From contig JAQGDQ010000003.1 of NCBI GenBank assembly GCA_030141605.1, forward strand, positions 2,063,501-2,127,500: a stretch of DNA of 64,000 bases, written 5' to 3'. Below, one piece after another: positions 38,701 to 58,800 of the stretch. Positions within the stretch are counted from its first letter, which is position 1; each line of letters begins with the position of its first letter. The notes under the pieces were generated by a model. It had not been told where the DNA came from, did no database searches, and saw only the letters and a program-made list of their open reading frames with translations. The position numbers and the translations under genes are program-made. The DNA is from Tubiluchus corallicola. Taxonomy: Eukaryota > Priapulida > Priapulimorpha > Priapulimorphida > Tubiluchidae.

Positions 38701-39071
38701 ACGTTAGGGATGAATCTAAAATGTGGACGCCTTTTGGTCTGCGATCGTTGTCAAAGACGGCTCCACTTTATATGAAAAAGAACACTGAACACAATCATCC
38801 ATACTGGAGAGGCCCTATATGGATCAACATGAACTTTCTTGCACTGAGAGCTCTGAATTTCTACATGAACACAGAAGGACCATATAGCAAAACTGCAGCA
38901 GAGTTGTACACAAGTCTTCGGAGTAATTTAGTTGAAAATATGTATCGTGAATACCGAACAACGGGTTATATATGGGAGCAATATAATGATAGTACTGGTA
39001 AGGGACAGGGTAGTCATCCATTCACGGGCTGGTCTTCATTGGTAGTGTTAATAATGGCAGATTCATATTGA
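32732..39071 (+). CDS. MOGS: Mannosyl-oligosaccharide glucosidase (ER glucosidase I, GH63)
   Basis: Six exons in matching phase: 32732-32875, 35126-35265, 35474-35593, 35696-35873, 36390-36675 and 37471-39071, giving 822 residues (human about 837). It removes the outermost alpha-1,2-linked glucose from the newly attached N-glycan in the ER. A lysine/arginine-rich cytosolic N-terminus is followed by one membrane anchor at about residues 50-72 (LLVIVFAIAFAVYTLYDVY), hence type II topology. Family blocks are WGSYRPQSYFGLKARSP, EFMLTTSFVKRPDGEHGGDW, FPRGFLWDEGFH, YRWRGRN, LTSGLDDYPRASHP, PYWRGPIWINMN and GYIWEQYND. The acidic residues in the DDYPRA and WEQY blocks correspond to the expected catalytic positions of GH63. 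A proline-rich insert (about residues 590-607, SPPPEPGRPPPPP) is longer than in the human protein. A possible ATTAAA polyadenylation signal is at 40322. Confidence 0.96.
33500..34010 (+). mobile_element. Decayed LINE reverse-transcriptase fragment in MOGS intron 1 (CR1/Jockey-like)
   Basis: Plus-strand translation with frameshifts gives AAKLFNLLVTNHCSETFQPA, FSTETILLCIQNDILLAI, LVQLDISAAFDRL, SYLTDWSYYIQL and SQRSVLGPMLYAINL. These match the order of reverse-transcriptase blocks in CR1/Jockey-type LINEs (QSAYRKGHSTETAL, LDLSAAFDTVDH, PQGSVLGPLLF). A possible remnant of the Y-A-D catalytic box (HFYAD) occurs near 33988. Stops and frameshifts show that it is inactive. Confidence 0.75.
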
Positions 39072-39320
39072 AGTTTAAATTCTTATTATAATCGTCTGAA
39101 GTTTGTTCCATTAATCATTGCTGAAAATCAGTTCTTATGAGAAAATTGTGAATTTTTGTGATATTTGTTAAGGCCTATGATGTGAGTGCCACTGTGTATA
39201 AATTCTTCAACAGTTGTGCAATATAACGATGAAATGCAAGTGTGAAAAAATGCCAGAACACAGCCAACATGGAAATTCCGAAGTAAGTAGATGGAATCAT
39301 AGAACTGTTATTTTATGCGC

Positions 39321-39705
39321 GGCTTGAGGGGATGTAAACTACATGATTAAAATTCATTCATTATTAATTATAACTAAGTGACCTCGACGCACAGGAAGTG
39401 TTTAGTCTATCCCAAAGTTTTTTGCAACCATTTTCTTCTCCATGTTATTTTTTATTTTGTGGTGTGGCTGTATTTTTTTAGAAATCCCTCACAACACTAA
39501 AGAAATGCTTTTTGTGGGGCTTGAGAGATGTAAAAAACATAACCTCATTAAAATGCATTCATTATAACTAAGTAACCTCAAAGTGCAGGAAGTGTTTAGC
39601 CTATCCCAAAGTTATTTGCAAACATTTTCTTCTCCATGTTACTTTTTATTTTGTGGTTATTTTATTTTTTAGAAATATCTCACATATCTAAAGAAACACT
39701 GTTTA
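39321..39705. repeat. Tandem duplication of about 190 bp downstream of the MOGS stop
   Basis: Unit 1 (39321-39510) and unit 2 (39518-39705) share long runs such as AGGAAGTGTTTAG, CTATCCCAAAGTT, ATTTTCTTCTCCATGTTA and TTTTTATTTTGTGG, in the same order, about 197 bases apart, with scattered substitutions and a deletion in unit 2. The first copy starts about 250 bp after the MOGS stop codon, so both are probably in the 3' UTR. Confidence 0.85.
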
Positions 39706-42700
39706 ACTGTCAAATATGGCTGCAAAATGCATAGCGATAATTGTTGCTAACATGCGATGCTGAATTGTGTCATGATGTCTGGGATATAGCTAATTGAGCA
39801 TAGAATAATTGCATTTTAGTTATTTAAGTACATATGCAGGCTCTGCTGCATTATCTTATAAACGTGTATGGCTATTGTCTGTCATTCAAGCAATCGCACT
39901 GCCTTGGTGATACGAACTGATGTCACTCATTCTCGTACACTACTGGCATCTCTTTCTAGAAACAAACTGCAACACCAATAATCCTAAAATTCGGTGTACA
40001 AGTTTTTCATTATACACAAGTGTATTACTGTATGGGCTTTAGTCTAGATTATGATTCCACAAAATGATGTAATAATTTTGTATATAATTGCTGGGGTTTT
40101 TGCTTCATATTTTGACGACTGATGGTGCTTTTCTGTGATAAACTGCCAATGTAATAAGTATAAATGAGAATAACAAGTTATGGGATGCCTAAATTTATTT
40201 AAAATATTAGAACGTTTGTATTAAAGGCAAACATAAAAGTATATGAATTGATATATACACGCACTGGCTTTGTTACTTGGATTGCATGTGTCACATATTG
40301 TGAACTATGTGGACATTAGAAATTAAAGTATTATTGTCTTTTTTATAATTTTATGTAATACTGCGGTTGCATTCTTATGTATTCGTTGGCAAGTAATTTT
40401 GTTGAATAATTTAACAGTAGTACACAGAATAGGCGCGTGTGTGTTATAAATAAGAACATCAATGTTTTCATGACATGACAGCATCAAAGAGGATTAGTTT
40501 TTACTGTATGAAGCAAGCTGGATTAAGTAATATTTCTGTGGTTCTTATGTTTGCAAAATCCTCGCGTAAAATTCTTTTATAACATTTACAGCTTCATTAT
40601 CCTGTAGAGAAATGTAATAAAACACAATATCTGTTAGGCACAATTTATTAAAGATAAAAATAATCCTGGCCAAAAAAACATAGTCGTGACAATGAAGACC
40701 TAAATATGTACAAGCCCTTACCGAGTGTTTTTGTCCGAATACAAAAGTGTTTCTGTTCTTTTTGCTGGCATATCGAGTACATGATGAAAATCTTAAGCAA
40801 ACCAGCAGTTGCATTATCATGTTGTTCTACCTCAAAATACAAGAAAACCTGCAGCTTAAATAGTTGCAAAAGTACAAAACCTGCATAGCTTGCACTTGAA
40901 CATAAGCTGCAAGCTATAGCTGTACATGAACAAACCTCTGGGAGAGGGGACATTGTAAGCAAGTTTGTGATAAATATAGATTACAAAAATGGCATTGGTA
41001 CAACACTATAATGAAACTGCAAGGTAAGGTAACACACTTTCAGTTTCAGCTCATGATTCCCACCTATTCCTGCCAACAAGCAGCTAAACCATGACAAATG
41101 TTAACAAGCCAACACGAAGAAAACTTGGCACGTAATACAACAAATCCCGACTTAAAACATACAGCATCAAAACAATAAGTTAATACAATTACGCGCAGCA
41201 TAAATGAACTAAAATAGGTAAACCAACTTGTGCTTCCTGGTCTGAATATCAGAAAACAGCATAATACTTACATCTGCAAAACTGTACTGAGAAAGTCTTG
41301 TAAATGGAACAAATTATTTACATACAAAAGTAATACTCCAATAGAAATTAAAATACTTCCCACGTTTTTCATGAATTTTTATAATTGCAAATAACCATGA
41401 TTATTCAACAAGCACACTTTTTTAATACCAATTTATCCAAACAGATCTTTACATTCCACTGAATTCTATACTAAAAATAAACTAATGTACTGTTAGCGAG
41501 CCTTTAAGATTTTGTTCACTTGCTAAATAATCCTGATATTGTGAGTGTTATCGTATCAGTGAGACTAGATCTTTAGGAGGCTCACAGACTACCTTTTAAC
41601 TAACTACTTGCACAAGCTACAAGTTTAATAAATAAGTTATTAAAATTTAAGAAGTATCATTAGCTATGCTGGAAGTATTACAATATATACAACGACTATG
41701 CTGTCTCGTATGAGTAGATCTTTAAAAAGTGGCTATCATTTTTCATAGAAATGTGCTTGAATCAAAAATAGATTTTTGTGCATTACAGCATTACTTTTAC
41801 ATTAGATTTTACAGCACAACACCATACTTTTTATATTCCAATTCAACTAATAATTTTCAATTATATGTAGACAAAAACATTGCAATTTAGCTCTAACTGT
41901 GACTCTGCTGACATTTGATTTGTGGTTGTTATCTGAACTAACAGACATATCATATATTTAAAACAATTGTTACTAATATGTAATTGTAATAAATTCTATA
42001 GGGCCATAGAGTGAAGTTACAGTGACAAAGTTTTGCACGTTCCCAAAAAGGCAACAATGATAAACTCGGCAGGCTTAAAATCATGCCCAACACATTAATT
42101 TACATGTACACTCGAGGAAATATGCCCTCAGTGGTGATTATCAATTCCCACACATTCAAATTATCCCAACTCCCAACACTCCACAGTTAATAGGTATAAA
42201 GCCAAAAAAATTATCCAGGTACCTTAAAATCAATGGGGGTTGCATAACTGACTGCAACATATATTAATGCTGCTAAGCGGCTTTCACTGAAAAAGCATTC
42301 ATGCATATAAAAAAATTGCCTACACACAAACGAGAAAAATCAATACTAGGAAGTAGCGAGCAGTACATAATTCAAACGTACAAAAAAAGAATTTCACTCA
42401 TGTGAAACATTAAGCAACCTGGTTTCTTTGACACTCATTGGTTAATTTATATGAGCTATCTTAGTTTACCATCACTTTTGTATTCATAATCAAACAAACA
42501 AGCCAAAAATGCTGTCAAATATAACCAATGTTTTCTGTTACCATTGCTTACCTGTTCTTAAAAGCTTTTAATGAAAAGTAGTTACGGTACGCATCATCAG
42601 ATTTTTCACTCGTAAACAAGGAGCAACACTGTCTTAGGATGCGCTTAGGAAACAACATAAATAAAGTTATGTCCAGTTTTGCAGCCTTACAAATGCTTTG

Positions 42701-42821
42701 CACACAGTATTTCACAGTCAGCTATTGTCAATTTAAACTTTTACCAAGATTCTATAAACACAGCTTTATAAATGCAGTAATTGTATAAATAGCATCTTAA
42801 ATTAGTAATAATTAGTTACAC
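39706..42821. other. Convergent 3' flanks of MOGS (plus) and ACTR1A (minus), no gene recognised
   Basis: About 3.1 kb of AT-rich sequence between two convergent genes, expected to include both 3' UTRs. Minus-strand open frames at 40545-40962 have no recognisable domain. ATTAAA hexamers on the plus strand at 40219 and 40322 are candidate MOGS polyadenylation signals. Confidence 0.5.
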
Positions 42822-48978
<6,157 letters not shown>

Positions 48979-49338
48979 CTCCTTTAACGTCACTTAAAAC
49001 ACTCTCCAAATTATTAACTATTCCAAACTGCAAATTTTAGTTCCTTGTATTGAAATATTTTGCGGCGTAGTTAATGCTGCAAAATCATCTCAAGTAAAGC
49101 TGAAATCAAACACAAAACCGCTATGGAAAAGATATGGATTGAATGTGGAAAAGACGGTGACGACGGTGGCGTACTCTTTCACATATTTTCTAATTAATTA
49201 AAAATTTGTTTTTCGCCACTAGGCGGCGGGACGATTTTTGCAATTTCACAGCTGATCTGAAAATGTTTTATGTGACAATTTTAGAACTTTCTTATACTGC
49301 TTATTTCTTCAGTTTTGCCAGTACAAATATTTGAAGAA
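48979..49338. promoter_or_regulatory. Head-to-head intergenic region, likely bidirectional promoter for ACTR1A and the GOST-like gene
   Basis: Only 360 bp separate the two divergent start codons, so both promoters and both 5' UTRs must fit here unless unseen 5' exons exist. The region has a locally GC-richer part (about 49150-49235) and no obvious TATA box at a fixed distance from either start. The sequence CCACTAGGCGGCGGG (49216-49230) resembles the vertebrate CTCF core motif with about one mismatch; the animal's own CTCF specificity is unknown, so this is a weak call. Confidence 0.6.
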
Positions 49339-52300
49339 ATGGTAGTTGAAACCGTAACGTGTTTATTTATCATATTAATGATATTAGCGATACGTGTTAG
49401 TGGAAGATACTTCTTTCGAGATGATGTCAAGGTGTGTCACACACTAACTTTTTAAGATAATACTCGGGTTTCTCAAAACTTCAGGTTTTTTACTAAACTG
49501 TAAACAGTCACGTCTAGCTCAATTTGGTTGAGCATTTACTTTGCGATGTTGTATTTTGTGTGTATTTTTTAGATTGAATTTATTGCTTGTTTTGTTATTA
49601 GATTTGTGAAGTTCAGTAAATTCTGTAAGCTAATAATAATTAATAGTGTTAATAATAAAGTACCCAATATAAGACAGTTCTTTTTTCACAGTACAACAAC
49701 AATATTTGGCGCTTTGTCTTAGTGAATATAATTGTTCAGAGTATGATATAACTTCTAGTCAAAAGCTGCTTAAACGTCTGCTCATGGGCCACATAATTAC
49801 TGCAACAATCTAAAAGTAATGGAAATTCTGATTAAAAAATAAAGCATTATGTAATATCTGACATAATTTGTAATAACCATGTCAACCTTGTAGTTGTGGC
49901 AGTCACGATGGAAAAAAGAAACATTATGCTTTGGATGTTGTTTCATTGTTTCCATGGTGACCTGGGCTGTCGGATTAAGAAGAGAACTAGAAAATGAAAT
50001 AACTCAAACCCGAAAGTTTATTAGATTACATTGAATCTATGATGATGATTTTGGCTCTTTGAACACTATCCAGTTCAAAATAAATGAGCAAGAACTAGAT
50101 ATTTACAAGACTTTATTGACAATGAATAAACACAAAATTACGATGGCAATACAGAAACACAAAGGTGGTGCTTGCTGTAACATCAAAGAAGAAGAAAAAA
50201 ATTTGGAACGTTTCTGACAATCTCACAATTGTACGACTTCGCATCAACTTTGCGATAATAGTCAACAGTTCAGACCTGTCTAGCTCGAGCAATGACCCAC
50301 TCACATTTGACACTGAACTCACGCCTTCATACAGAAGTCTGCCTATCTCTTTCATTGACTACTAAGAAGATTCATCAGATGATGTGGTCGCTAAATTAAT
50401 AATGTTTTTGTTTACAGATGATCTATTCTTGGTCTGAAGCTTCTGTAGAATTGTTAGCAAATCAGGGATTTGGTTTTCATAAAGGTGGTGTAGTAGCATT
50501 TTCACTGCAATGTGATCTACTAGTAAGTTACTGGGATGTCCGTATACTAAAACTAGACCTACCCTAATGTGTTTGCACGTTATTAACAGCGTGCTTTCTT
50601 GTTTTAACGTTCTACAGTTGAACACGTCTCATCATTAGCTTTCGTCAAATAATTAGAGTAATTCTGTTCCTAATCATAAGTTTTATAAACAAACTCATAT
50701 CATTTACATAAAACTGAAATCTCTATAGAGACTTACAAAAGTCTGATTTAAAATTATTAATCTCCGTAAATTTTCAGAATGAGAGTTTAAAGCCACCTAC
50801 TCTGTGGTTGTTGTTATGTACCATGTCTGGTGGTAGGCAGGTAAAGAATTTTTACAATACTAATGCCTAGAATAAAGCTAAATTTATTTATAGATTTAAA
50901 ATTGTATCTGCTTTAGTGAACTGAGCATTGTCTGAACTCTGCACTATTGCAGAAAATTATTAGCTGTTACATTTGTATGACTTCTAGAAAGTGTGCACAG
51001 TTATGTTCCAATAAAAATTTTCTGCATCGCATGTTAATTATTTGTGGTATGTATTGCTTCATTGGGATAGTTTTTAACTAAAAGAGATTTTCAGTTTTGA
51101 ATGCTAGGTAATAACTCACGTTACGATTATGATTTTAGTAAACATAGTATCCCTTCTTATACTATTGCTAATGTTTTTTTATTGTTATTAGTTTGCTAAA
51201 ATGGGGTCATCTCAGTTGAAGTACCACTGCCATCGTCTTGACAAAGCTAAAAGTGAAAGTCATGTGGATGATACGAAAACAGACAGCATCTGTAATCATA
51301 CGTACATTGAGCGGAATGCAACCGGTGCCTACTATCTCACACATCTTGTGGAAAATAATTATTATTATCGCTTTCTTTTACTCCAGTGCCCAAAAAATCC
51401 AACACAAGTTCTGAACAATTCGTACGTCACGGAAGGCACTTGTCAGGTACAACATTATACATGTCGTATACGCTATACATTATACTCATTTGATACATAA
51501 GAATTACTTGAAAATTAATGTTAGCATATAACTCTTGAAACTGATTTTTAAATAATTAGAAATGTCTTTAAAATTATTTTTAGATATTATAGATTACAGG
51601 TCTACAGACTTAGAACTCCATATTCCATTTTTTCATAATGACTCATTACTCAAACTTAATTGAGTTAAATCTTTTTACAGTCTTACATGTATGACAGAAG
51701 AACGTATAACAACTAATTATTTTAGGTCACATGAAAATTCAATAACATTTACTACATTACGGTTTTATTTGACAAAAGCATTTCCAGTACTAACTGTGTT
51801 TTATGGAGATGGATGTTTGCTACTATTTTTAATATTTTGTGTTACAGAGTGTACTGATGGCAGTGAATCCTAATAATGAACATCTGAGTAGTGATGAAAT
51901 GCCTATGATTATTATGTACTACACATTTCTAAGCATTTGGGGTGTACTTGTCATCTTGTGGTTTGGAAACTCTCTTTATTATAGGCGGGTAAGTGGGTGC
52001 TACTTGTTTAGTTAGCGCCAAGTCTCAAAATTGGACTGGTAGCTGTTTAAGTATAACTTGCAGCTTTAAGGTTTTTATAGTCACTGAATTGACTTCAAGT
52101 AGTAGGAACTGTACGGTCCTGTATAATGTGAACTACAGTAAGACACGATAACATCATTATAGTGAAGTTGCAAGAGACCTACAAAAAAGTACTCTATAAC
52201 CGAGTTACTCTATAAGCATACATGGCTAATGATATGTATATGACTACTAGACAGACAAGCAATTAATAAAAGTACATGAATAATGTACAGTGTGTCATTT

Positions 52301-55300
52301 TCACACAATTATGACTAATTGGCTACAAAAATGATACATGTCATAATTGTGTATTATGTTTGCATACTGGCTTCTCATAAGTTACACTTATTTTGCTTTT
52401 AATAATTTCAAGAGAGTAATGTGTGCTGTTTTTTCAGTATTCGAACAAGCTACACAAATTATTAACCCTTGCTCCTATCCTCAAACTATTGATAGTTTCG
52501 ATTGAGTTATCTCGGTGGCACAACATCTCACAAACAGGTTAGTGACGTGCATCCATAGCTAATTACTTCTAACAAATTTGTAATGAAATGAGATCTTGTT
52601 AGTGGCTAGTGACTACCACACTCTTTTTATTTTCTTTACCATGAATACTGGTGCTGAGTTTTCACGATTAGTTTACAAATTGACAGGAGTCACAGCTGAG
52701 CATGCTTTATGTGGAAATAGTATGTGGCCACCTTGGGTTCAATATTTGCCGAAGGTTCTGTCAGCTGTAAGCCTTACTGAGTTACTGTTTACCTCGTAAA
52801 GTAAGGATGTATGTACATTGATGAGTCACTTCTGATGTTTCTGTGGCTCATTTTAGAAAATTCAGGATTAACCTTGATAATAAGCCAGGCTCCAGTCATG
52901 TCATAATTATCGTATTGACAAGGCCATGTCTTTGAATGCTCTAATCTAGCTTCCTTGAAGCATATAAAAAATGACAATTTAGGAAAAATAGATGCAAAAT
53001 TTTCTTTTGTGCACATTATAAAAATTCACAAGTGTTATTTAGTACAATTATATTTAATGTTATTTAACTATGAATAACTGTGTTATGTTTAATGATTGGA
53101 CTAATGCACCATTATAACAGTGATTTGGTATCTTACTGAAGGAATGGAGTTTGATTCCATGGAGAACATAACCCATTTTTTCCGCAGTTTAGAAGATGCT
53201 TTACTCTTCACACTAATTCTAGTTATATCAAGAGGCTGGGGCCTCATCAATTGCAAAATGAACAACTTCCGGTGGACCTCTTTTGTGTGTAAGTGTCTAA
53301 AAGTGTTTTAATGTGAGAAAATTTTTCAATAATTTGAAAGTTACATTAGCTTTTGTTTGACAACAATTTTTATAGATCACAGTATCACTGTTTGTACTGT
53401 CATGGTTCTAAGGAATATGGTTATGTAGCTGTCAATTACTTCTAATTCTACTTTATAAGCAGAAGGTCCCTGCTTCTAATCTAGGCTGAATCTTGCTTTT
53501 TCACTCTTCCTATTTATTCAAGTTTGGTTTCAAATATGTAATTAATTGTGATGTATGTACCATCATTACTGTTTGTAAATGTGGCTGTATATGGTGGAAA
53601 CACGTGGCTTGATTTGTGTTGCAGAAAAACTATTAAGAAAGCATTATAAGCTCTTTAGTGTTAAGTAGCAATCCTTTCAAGAATTGCTTTACAGTTATAA
53701 ATTATCTTTTACATTAACTTTCTCTCAAATATGTGATTGTTAAAATTAAAGCAAAGAGGCTTGGTACTTAATGATCATATTAAGAAGCTTGGTGAAAATA
53801 CTTATTGATGAAGAATTGAAACAACTAATAAATATCCTATTGTAAAATACAAGAAGAGGCACAATATTGAGTTGTCTTGGAGAGATTTTTTTATCAACAA
53901 AAGACCCTTATCAAAGGTGTATCTATAGAGTTGCCTTTACTGTCTACTAAAGGTCCTTCAGTATCCCTAGTTTTAAAATTCATGCCTTGCTTTACTGTAT
54001 GTGCACAGCGTGCAAACTGCAAAGGTTAAAAAAAGAAAGTTTGTGTAATTCTTCGTGTCAAGTATGACCGTTTTCAGTTAGTTGATTTGAGCTGCGTTAG
54101 TTATGCTCACGTGCACAAGTACAATTAATGAGCAAGATAAGTGAAATGACCCATGCCCTCGAGCCTATCAGGGCTCAAAGTTCAACTCATGGCATAGTTT
54201 TCTGTAATATGTATACAGATGCTTAACTAAGAATCATTTTCGGTTCTGGTGTATTAAAAAGCAGATCACCTAAGTTTGACCTTTCATACGAGATTTGTTT
54301 TATAAGCATAATAAAGCATTACAATTTTTGTGTTTAAGGACATACTAGATCATAATAGTTCAATAATAATTTCAGTAAATGACGTCATATACTGATTCTG
54401 TATTTTTACATTATGTAAAGTCATTCATGTGAAAGAAAAGCATTATAAGTAAGTGGTCATTATCAGCAAGTTTTTCTTAATGCACAAAATACTATCATTA
54501 TAATTGTTTTTCTGTTTCAGTTTTCTTCATTGTTTTTGCTGTTTCGCTTATGTGTGTCAGCTGGGTGCACAATTATTTTCTTGTAAGTACTACATTACTT
54601 AATCAATTTTAAAAGGTAGTAAGAAGTTGTCAAAATTTCAGGTGCCTATGATTTTGATGTGTATAGCAATTAATGTTTACGCCGATTACTTATTGTTGCA
54701 TTTTACCGGTTACTGACTGAATATAAAAGCTGTGTTACAACAATGAACTCTAGTCTAGTACACGCAAACAAATTTAATATTAACTATTTAAACTATCCTC
54801 GCCATCTTCAGCATTAAACATGGAACCCCAACCGAATTAAAATATCGCAGATGCAATACATTCCCACTTTTAATTCCAATGGCTGTAATATTCTCACTGA
54901 ATTTTCCTTTGAAGTAGTCTATTAAAAACAGAAACTACATTATTACCATTGTTACCGTTATTTCCAAAAAATATCATTATAACCTGTTTGACGTATGTGT
55001 TCTTTTTACGTTAGTCATAAACTTAGTTTGCTGGTGGCAGCAAGTCTATTATGCTTGAATTACTACTATTGCATGAATAGAATTTCAGCGGATAAGTAAT
55101 GCTATTAAAAGTGCCATACTTAGATCATTTTGTAAATTTCGAAAATTTCGTTAATTTTTGCAACACAAAACACTATTAGCATTACGAAAATTGCAAAATA
55201 GAGATTTTAGAATAAAACCTCTTAGAGTAAAGCTTGTTTGTTCTTTTTAAGTTAGTTGAGCTTAATTTCATAGATCATTATAATTTCTCAGTGCCTTAAA

Positions 55301-55798
55301 ATGTTAAAATTGTCGTCCATGAAAGTTTGAATATTCAAACAAGACAGGTATGGGTCTGTAAGCTGCTTGAATTCTAGGTGGTGATGCTAGCAAGCTTGAT
55401 GCTTTAAACACACCACTCACTTCAAATTCATTTAGAGTAGGATTTTTACTGCACTGTGTACAGTAATCTTCACTGTTCACAATGTAAAAGTCAAATACAC
55501 ATTGTTGAATCACGTGATAGTAGATGAGATTACCAGGGCATGTGCGTGTGATGAATAATGGTGATGATGTACTTGTATGTACACATATGTGGTACTTGCG
55601 ACAGTCAAGCGAGTCGAAGAATGTGCCATCTTCTTTGCATTTGAATTCCTTGCAATTATCAACAGGAACAGATGGCGCTTGTGTAGTAGTAGTGGTTGAT
55701 GTCGTTGTCATTGGCGGTTTTTGACTTGTGCTTCTCATTTTCTTTCTTGTTGGTCGACTACGTGTTGTTGTTGCCATTCTTGTTGTTGTAGGCTTTTC

Positions 55799-55834
<36 letters not shown>

Positions 55835-58800
55835 CATTGTTGTTTTAGCCTGAGTTGCAGTGCCAACACTGTTTCCCAGTACTTCATTGATTTTGCGTAG
55901 TAAGGGATATTTTCCCTGCTCGCACTGTGTTCCCGAAAAGTCATCAAAATCTAGCGACCAAATCATTGCACCTCCCAACTGCTTTTCTGTCACAAATTCT
56001 GCCTGTAACAGAAAATGTCCAATAATGAGAAAAAAGATATCAGCTCAGTCACTGTGGGGTTAATCAGTTTTTGAGGTAAGAGTGTTTGTGGTTAATACCT
56101 CCTTCTGAATCACTTATCTTTCCTAATGACTTAATAATATGCTTTACTTTTAGCAGTAACAAAAATATATTTAAAATTTGCCATTGGTTGTCACTCGTTT
56201 TATGGACTTTTTCTGTTAGAATTGGCTAAGATTAACAAGAATTAGTGTCGCAGCTTGAACTTGAAAAGCAAACACCACTAGCAGAGCTGAGCTGAGTCAC
56301 TGAAGAACAGCAGTAGAAATATTTAAGATTAAATTTCGCGTTAAGGTGTTGGAGAACTAGTGCTAACACTTTCAGTTATTTGTTAATTAGTAAACAACTG
56401 ATTCTGGGTTCTGAAATGGCCATTATTGTGCACCTTTGCTCCAATGCTTTCCATGTCATCGTAAGCGGCCCATTGAGTGCCCTTGACAGCATACGGCACG
56501 GCAGATTCTTGATTCCACTGTCTCTTGAATCCACTATGAAGACTGATGCACATCTGAAAATGAATGTAGTTTAAACGATGCTGTTTGACAGCTAATTCAG
56601 TAGTTCCAATTCCCAAGACTGGAACACATGCCAGTATTCTAAATGTTAAAAACATTTCTACATAAAGCTTCTGAAAAGGTGTAAAACTATTTGAAAAACA
56701 AAACTGCATTGTTTGAGAATTGCCATTAACAGGATTTTGCAAAAAATGTCTTACGGACAATCATTTTTAAGCTTGAGACACTATACATAATTAGATAAGC
56801 ATGTTACACGTTACTGTCAAATTAAAAAATTATTATCATTAAGTTTACATGAAATATTCCCTGGTGCTTCAATTGCTTTCTAAATTAGTACAAAATATTA
56901 TTTGCATTTGAATGTTTAACACAAAAATATATTGGATGCAAAACGTTTGCATGCAATCTCTGCATAAGATACATGGTTAAAAAACTATTCTAATTAGATC
57001 GTTTACACAAATCTGTCTTAATATTACCTCATAATATGAAACGAATCCAGCTTGTCTTGTGTAAGGACCAGCTTTGCAAGGTTGCTTTGTGATTGGGGCA
57101 CCAAGTTTGTCGTTGTTAGCATTGCTAAGCAAGACACATCGCCCATACATTGGCATGCCCAAATTCAGCTTAGCTGGAGGGGCACCATCCCTGATCCACT
57201 TTTCTACTCCCCATTTCTACAAGAAGAGTTCTTTTTAATCAATGCATTTCGCTGAGCATTGTAGTCTTGTAGGTGTACCACATCTATACAAATTTAACTT
57301 GAATTTGAACTAATGCGAATTTCAATGATTACAAGTTTTTCAGTCAGTTTATTTGTCTTGCATGTGCTTTTGACTTTCAGTTTTGATAATTTGTTAAATT
57401 TACCACATTGAGACTTAGTTGGTCTGGATCTTCATCGCTCCGTGGGTATAGAGGTGCATTGTGACCGGTGAACGTGTCCCATGTCCCGTGCATGTCATAA
57501 GCCATCAAGTTCACAAAATCAGCATGTCTGAAATTGTATAACTGATCCATTCAAAAAGTTTATTGCACTCTCAGCTACAAATATAAAGTTGTTTCAGTGG
57601 AAGACAGTAAATGTAGTACCTTATTATACCAGCTATATCATATCCTGGTCCCAAGTAATAGTTGCCTACAGCAACAGCTGCACTCAACAACATTTTTGCT
57701 TTTCCACTTTTTTTAGCCTCCAGCCTAAATTCTTCTTGGATTGCCTACAAAGTAAGCAATAAAATTGTTAGTAATGTGTCGCCTCACTGCTTACGTTGAC
57801 TTGCATTCTAAAATGTAAATGTATATAATACATATAAAATGTAAATGATTAAACCTTATAGGTACAAACGTCAAATTCTCACAAAAATTATCTCCATAAG
57901 TAAGTAAAATAACCATGCCTTTAACTTATAATTGGAGTGCATCTCAAATGTGTTAATTAGTCTTAAAACAGTTCTCTGTTATCCTTTAGACCATTAGTAC
58001 AGTCAGTAGCACTTCACTAATTTCTTCTACAGTCATTTATGTCACCTTAATGAATACCAGCAGATGTCATAAACACATGCTAAAACTTGTTTTCTGCCAC
58101 TGCTCACCTGCATAAGAAGAGGGTAGTTTTTCTTGTCGTTGGAGCTACCTCCGCGGTTCACCTCACCTGGAAACTCCCAGTCAATATCTAATCCATCAAA
58201 ATCGTATTTTCTGAAAGCAGCATAATATAAACCCTATGTGCTTTCATATTAGAATCAGTTAATTTGTCTTTTTGTGCAAATTGTGAGGAGTTTTTTTTTA
58301 AATAACTGTTGTAATTTCATAACTTCTAAGTGCAGCAACATTATGCTATTTTCCTCAAGGTTCTGTTTTACATGTTATTTTGTCAACCGCACTTATTTAT
58401 CAGCTAACTGAGCTGACTTGGCTTCCAAGATATGACTTCTTCATTCACATAGAGCATCTAAGTTTCCATTTTCTGATATTTTAATTTCTTATAATCGAAG
58501 TTATACTCTGTATAATGATCTTTTGTTTAAAACAGCAGACTTAAAATCCTGCACATTAATTTAACATGGATTAAACTATTGTACTGTTTGTCACTGTCAA
58601 GCTTATACACTACCTAATTGTCAATGCCCGTTTTTTGACAATCATTTGTGAACTATTAAGCATAATTACTTCTTGCCGGTGTGACTGAGATGAAGTGTTG
58701 CCGCTGGATTATGTAAATGACGGACAATGACGGAGGCATCTCATCATGATGAATATGATGCATGTCAAATACAAATTCAAGATAATACTCAAATTATCAT

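Noticed and set aside
40545-40962. Overlapping minus-strand open frames between MOGS and ACTR1A
   Set aside because: They lie in the convergent 3' flanks, have cysteine-rich random-looking peptides and no splice or domain support.
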